From Bacteroidales bacterium (GTDB lineage Bacteria; Bacteroidota; Bacteroidia; Bacteroidales; UBA3663): a stretch of DNA of 64,000 bases. Location of the stretch: assembly GCA_017548545.1 (NCBI GenBank), contig JAFYZW010000136.1, positions 1 through 64,000 on the forward strand. Direction: 5' to 3'. The first letter of the stretch is position 1. Every line of letters starts with the position of its first letter. Both the position numbers and the translations under genes were made by a program. Positions 60,922 to 64,000 of the stretch are shown in pieces. The notes below the pieces were generated by a model that saw only the letters and a list, made by a program, of their open reading frames with translations, ran no database searches and was not told the DNA's origin.

Positions 60922-62973
60922 ATGAAAAAGATAACATATATTGCTATTGCAGCACTGCTTGCCTCTCTGTCTGCCTGTGACATCGATGAGGTGTACAAGA
61001 CACAGCTCGACCAAGACGTCGTCTATACAACCACAGCAGGATACGATGGTCTGATCAATGCCTGCTACGAGAACCTGTACTACATGTACGGCAAGGAAGA
61101 CGGCATCCCGATGATGGAAATGGGCACCGACCTCTGGCAGAACGGCAGCGCCACCAGCGCCGCCTGGAAGGAATGTGTCAACAACTACGAATGGAACACC
61201 GAGACCGGTGTCAACCGTGTCGTCTGGAATGCACTCTATGCCACTATCGCCTACTGCAACACCGCCATCTTCTATCAGAACGAATGTCCCGCCTACGACC
61301 CAGCTGCCATGAAAGCCAAGGTTGCCGAGGCTCACTTCATGCGCGGATTCTCCTATTTCCACGTCGTTGAGCAATGGGGCGGCGTCACCCTCACCACCAC
61401 TTCCATGGCCGAAGAGGGGGCACGCGAATATGCCTACCGCTCCACCGAGGACGAGATCTACGACCAGGTCATCTCCGACCTCATGATTGCCTACAGCGAC
61501 CTGCCCGAGTCACAGGGTCAGGAACGAGGCCGTGCCAACAAATATGCCGCAGCTGCCATGCTCTGCAAGGCTTGGATACAGCGTTCGCGCCTCGAACGTG
61601 ACTTCGCCGAGAATCCCGATGGCAAGTCCAAGTGGGTGAGCGTCATCACCAACGAGGGACACGTCAAATACAGTGCTGCACAATGCGCCGACTCGGCATT
61701 CAAGTATGCCCAGATCGTCATCAACAGCGGCAAGTACCAACTCTACCCCTCCGACGAGACTTCGTCGGGCAGCACCAAGGAATGGCTCGGCGATAACAAC
61801 AAGGCCAACTCCGAGTTCATTTTCCTCGAAGCCATCGACCACGAGAACGGATACAATCCCGAAGTGTGGAACCGTGGACGCACACGCCAGTACTACATGA
61901 TGAACATCGGCTCGCAGGCCTCCAACTTCGGCGTGCAGGGCGATGGCATCCGTTATGGTCGTGCCAACACCTCGCGCGTACATCCCACCCTCTTCCTGCT
62001 CCATGACTGCTTCGACCCCAAGCCCAGCGAGACCGATGTCAACAGCACCATCTATTGCGACGACAAGTCGCGTGAATGGACCGCCGACACCCGCTTCGAC
62101 GACAGCTTCTATTACAAGTACTTCATCTCCTCGGGCTCCTTCCCCGTGCCCTACTCCATCCTCAAGTCGTGCGGAAAGGACACCACCTATTTCTGGGATG
62201 CCTATCAAACCTCTGGTATGGAGTCGCGTTACACCATCACCGGCAACATCGTCTCGCCCGAACAGCTACGCGCCAACTACTCCGGCTACAATTACTATGC
62301 CGACAACGGCACCATGGCCAGCACCGAGGTCATCGAGCTCGAGAACAAGCCCGCTGCACTGGGCTGCTACACGCCCAACTTCCCCGTCGATTCGGCTTGG
62401 TGTGCCCGCAAGAAGTACCTCGTCGCAGGTCTCCCCAGCCTCGACGGTGCCATCAACACCGGCATATTTGCCTACTTCCAGACGAACGGTGCCACCGCCA
62501 AGGAATCCAACTATCGCTCCCTGTCGCCTTCATTGCGCAAGCTCTCCCCGCTCAAGTACATCATGACCAACCAGCAGAGCTTGAACGACTTCCCCATCAT
62601 CCGTCTCACCGACATCTACCTCCTCGCTGCCGAGGCTTCCATCCTCTCTGGTAGCCATCAGAGCGAAGGTCTCGAATACCTCAAGACCGTGCGTCGCCAT
62701 GCCGCCAAGTCAACCAACGAGGCCAAGATCCTCGAAGGCGTAGAGCTTACCATCGACTACCTCGCCAAGGAACGTGCCCGCGAGCTCTGTGCCGAAAACT
62801 GGCGCTGGTACGACCTAAAGCGCATGGGTCTGCTCACCGCTGACTATCTCAACGCTCCACGTCGTAACGTCTATGGCCAGTCCTATCAGACCAAGTGGCG
62901 CGTACGCCCCATCCCACAGCAGATGCTCGACCAGATCGCCAACCCCGACGAGTACGGCACCAACGGCTACTAA
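60922..62973 (+). CDS. SusD-like surface glycan-binding lipoprotein, locus 3
   Basis: 683 aa, lipobox 'LSAC' (Cys19); longer than the two other SusD proteins (561, 555 aa). SusD features: 'YDGLINACYENLYYMYG', 'KAKVAEAHFMRGFSYFHVVEQWGGV', and C-terminal 'IIRLTDIYLLAAEASILSG', 'TIDYLAKERARELCAENWRWYDLKRMG' and 'RPIPQQMLDQIANPDEY'. The extra length is in the middle, where ligand-binding loops lie. Confidence 0.95.
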   Translation: MKKITYIAIAALLASLSACDIDEVYKTQLDQDVVYTTTAGYDGLINACYENLYYMYGKEDGIPMMEMGTDLWQNGSATSAAWKECVNNYEWNTETGVNRVVWNALYATIAYCNTAIFYQNECPAYDPAAMKAKVAEAHFMRGFSYFHVVEQWGGVTLTTTSMAEEGAREYAYRSTEDEIYDQVISDLMIAYSDLPESQGQERGRANKYAAAAMLCKAWIQRSRLERDFAENPDGKSKWVSVITNEGHVKYSAAQCADSAFKYAQIVINSGKYQLYPSDETSSGSTKEWLGDNNKANSEFIFLEAIDHENGYNPEVWNRGRTRQYYMMNIGSQASNFGVQGDGIRYGRANTSRVHPTLFLLHDCFDPKPSETDVNSTIYCDDKSREWTADTRFDDSFYYKYFISSGSFPVPYSILKSCGKDTTYFWDAYQTSGMESRYTITGNIVSPEQLRANYSGYNYYADNGTMASTEVIELENKPAALGCYTPNFPVDSAWCARKKYLVAGLPSLDGAINTGIFAYFQTNGATAKESNYRSLSPSLRKLSPLKYIMTNQQSLNDFPIIRLTDIYLLAAEASILSGSHQSEGLEYLKTVRRHAAKSTNEAKILEGVELTIDYLAKERARELCAENWRWYDLKRMGLLTADYLNAPRRNVYGQSYQTKWRVRPIPQQMLDQIANPDEYGTNGY

Positions 62974-63002
62974 AACAGATGGGGCCAAGCGCCCCATCTG
63001 TT
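62974..63002 (+). terminator. Hairpin directly after susD of locus 3
   Basis: Perfect 12-bp stem: AACAGATGGGGC (62974-62985) with GCCCCATCTGTT (62991-63002), loop of five. It starts at the base after the stop codon. No T-run follows, so it may attenuate or protect the message rather than stop it fully. Confidence 0.65.
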
Positions 63003-63026
63003 CCCAGCGTCCTCGCTCCCCTCTGT

Positions 63027-63102
63027 CCCCGTCGCGGCCGTACATGGCCGCCCCTCACCCTCGCTCCCAGTCACCCCGTCGCGGCCGTACATGGCCGCCC
63101 CT
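63027..63102. repeat. Two perfect copies of a 29-bp GC-rich palindromic repeat
   Basis: The same 29 bases occur at 63027-63055 and 63074-63102. Each has the inverted core GCGGCC-GTACAT-GGCCGC flanked by CCCCGTC and CCCT. The copies are REP-like and of much higher GC than the surrounding DNA. Confidence 0.85.
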
Positions 63103-63155
63103 ACCTATCCCCGCCTATTTATCCATCAAATACTAACCATTAATTAATTAACACT

Positions 63156-64000
63156 ATGAAGAAATTCTTTACCTTAGCAGCTTCATTGCTCGTTCTCTCT
63201 GCCAACGCGCAGACCGTTAAGAATCTCGACTCGTCGCTGGTTTTCTATCTCACCAACGACACCGTCTCCACACAGATGGGCATCTATGAGGACCCCGACA
63301 CCGGCGAAGAGGTCGAGGGGCTAGTTGCACGTCCCTGGAATGGCGCATCCTGCGTCTCTGCATTCAATGCCTGCGGCATTGGCCTCGAGTCCGGCACCGA
63401 TGACTTCGGCATCAATGTCACCGTCAAGAACAAGTACACCGACCCCGAGAACGGATTCACCATCCCCGCCGGCGTATATCGCGGTGTAACCCTCAACCGT
63501 GCACGCCTCACCCTGGCTGGCGCCCTCAACGACGGCAGCAAGTTCACGGCATTCACCAACGTCAAGTCCATGATCCTCTATTTCATCCCTGTGCCCACCA
63601 CATGGGTCAGCGGAGGTATCTCACTCCAGGACTTCCCCACTGGACGTGTCGAGGCACAGTATCTCAACGACACCCTCGGAGCATACTCCAACCTCGCCTA
63701 TCGTGAAGTACACATCAGCATGACAGCCGACCCGCTCGAGAGTGACACCCGCTCCATCAAGGGCGTTGATCTTGTAGGCTTCGAGCGTGACGAGAACGAT
63801 CCCACCAAGATCTCCGTCAACCAGCCATTCAAATGGACCGTGAACCTCCAGAACCGTCTCGACGGCACCGACTACGAGGATCTCTTCGAGAACCCCGAGA
63901 CCAAGCAGGGCGAATTCGTCAACTACGTTTGCTCTCCCGACGAGACCGAAGCAGCCATCGACTACTACTTCGGACGCCTCGACGAGTGCCGTGCCTACTA
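63156..64000 (+). CDS. Secreted protein downstream of susD, locus 3 (partial)
   Basis: Reading frame open from the ATG at 63156 to the window end (281 codons). Signal peptide 'KKFFTLAASLLVLSANAQ'. The mature part is beta-rich and starts 'TVKNLDSSLVFYLTNDTVSTQ'; no known domain is recognised. The position after susCD suggests a surface glycan-binding or enzyme partner. The 3' end is missing. Confidence 0.75.
   Translation, partial: MKKFFTLAASLLVLSANAQTVKNLDSSLVFYLTNDTVSTQMGIYEDPDTGEEVEGLVARPWNGASCVSAFNACGIGLESGTDDFGINVTVKNKYTDPENGFTIPAGVYRGVTLNRARLTLAGALNDGSKFTAFTNVKSMILYFIPVPTTWVSGGISLQDFPTGRVEAQYLNDTLGAYSNLAYREVHISMTADPLESDTRSIKGVDLVGFERDENDPTKISVNQPFKWTVNLQNRLDGTDYEDLFENPETKQGEFVNYVCSPDETEAAIDYYFGRLDECRAY

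Noticed and set aside
59998..61374. Long minus-strand frame of 458 codons across susC and susD of locus 3
   Set aside because: It crosses two clear plus-strand genes, has low-complexity Val/Gly-rich composition typical of the antisense of C-rich codons, and no domain.

Overview
The window looks like chromosome of a gut- or rumen-type Bacteroidales bacterium, most likely a Prevotellaceae member. The support is three SusC/SusD pairs, many secreted glycoside hydrolases and lipoproteins, the C-terminal tail 'IYNLQGQRL' typical of Prevotella surface proteins, TAnnTTTG-type promoters (-7 TAnnTTTG with -33 TTTG about 20 bp upstream), and near absence of Shine-Dalgarno sequences. I saw no tRNA, rRNA or CRISPR array.

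Layout. 1-5.3 kb: tail of a surface protein, a GH43-like lipoprotein, and a GH2 beta-galactosidase on the minus strand. 5.6-17.1 kb: polysaccharide utilisation locus 1, with susC, susD, a membrane protein, a TolB-like propeller lipoprotein carrying a CXXCH motif, and a second GH2. 17.1-19.9 kb: a beta-barrel-like protein and a metallophosphoesterase (minus), then a lactonase-type propeller. 20.2-35.2 kb: locus 2, with susC, susD and a GDPD lipoprotein, then a tight operon of GH89, GH92, an unknown secreted protein, an HGSNAT-like membrane acyltransferase, GH28 and a histidine-acid phosphatase. 35.2-48.5 kb: an accessory island lower in GC, with an AAA_14 ATPase, a single-chain nuclease/methylase/specificity protein ending in a LexA/UmuD-like S24 domain, a Schlafen/AlbA_2 protein, decayed gene fragments, a 42-bp palindromic repeat array, an AraC-type regulator, a giant hairpin, a DNA-binding protein preceded by three promoter-plus-repeat modules, an RHS remnant and an LRR lipoprotein. 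48.6-55 kb (minus): beta-barrel protein, GH92, GH28, DUF4954. 55.2-64 kb: NAD(P)H-hydrate dehydratase, MATE transporter, then locus 3 (susC, susD and a partial secreted protein).

How it works together. SusC/SusD pairs bind and import oligosaccharides. The GH2, GH43, GH28, GH89 and GH92 enzymes trim beta-galactosides, arabinan/xylan-like chains, galacturonides, alpha-GlcNAc and alpha-mannose. Phosphatases and GDPD could release phosphate from the same complex substrates. No HTCS, SusR or ECF sigma/anti-sigma gene lies in the window, so control of the three loci must come from elsewhere.

The most interesting structures are: (1) three tandem minus-strand promoter modules at 46.0-46.27 kb, in each of which a different 10-bp direct-repeat array sits where the -33 box should be; (2) the R-M protein with an apparent self-cleaving S24 domain; (3) the 9 x 42-bp palindromic array; and (4) a recurring class of short tandem repeats (period about 9-11 bp, different unit at each site) that starts at or just after stop codons, with one in-frame case inside a phosphatase gene.
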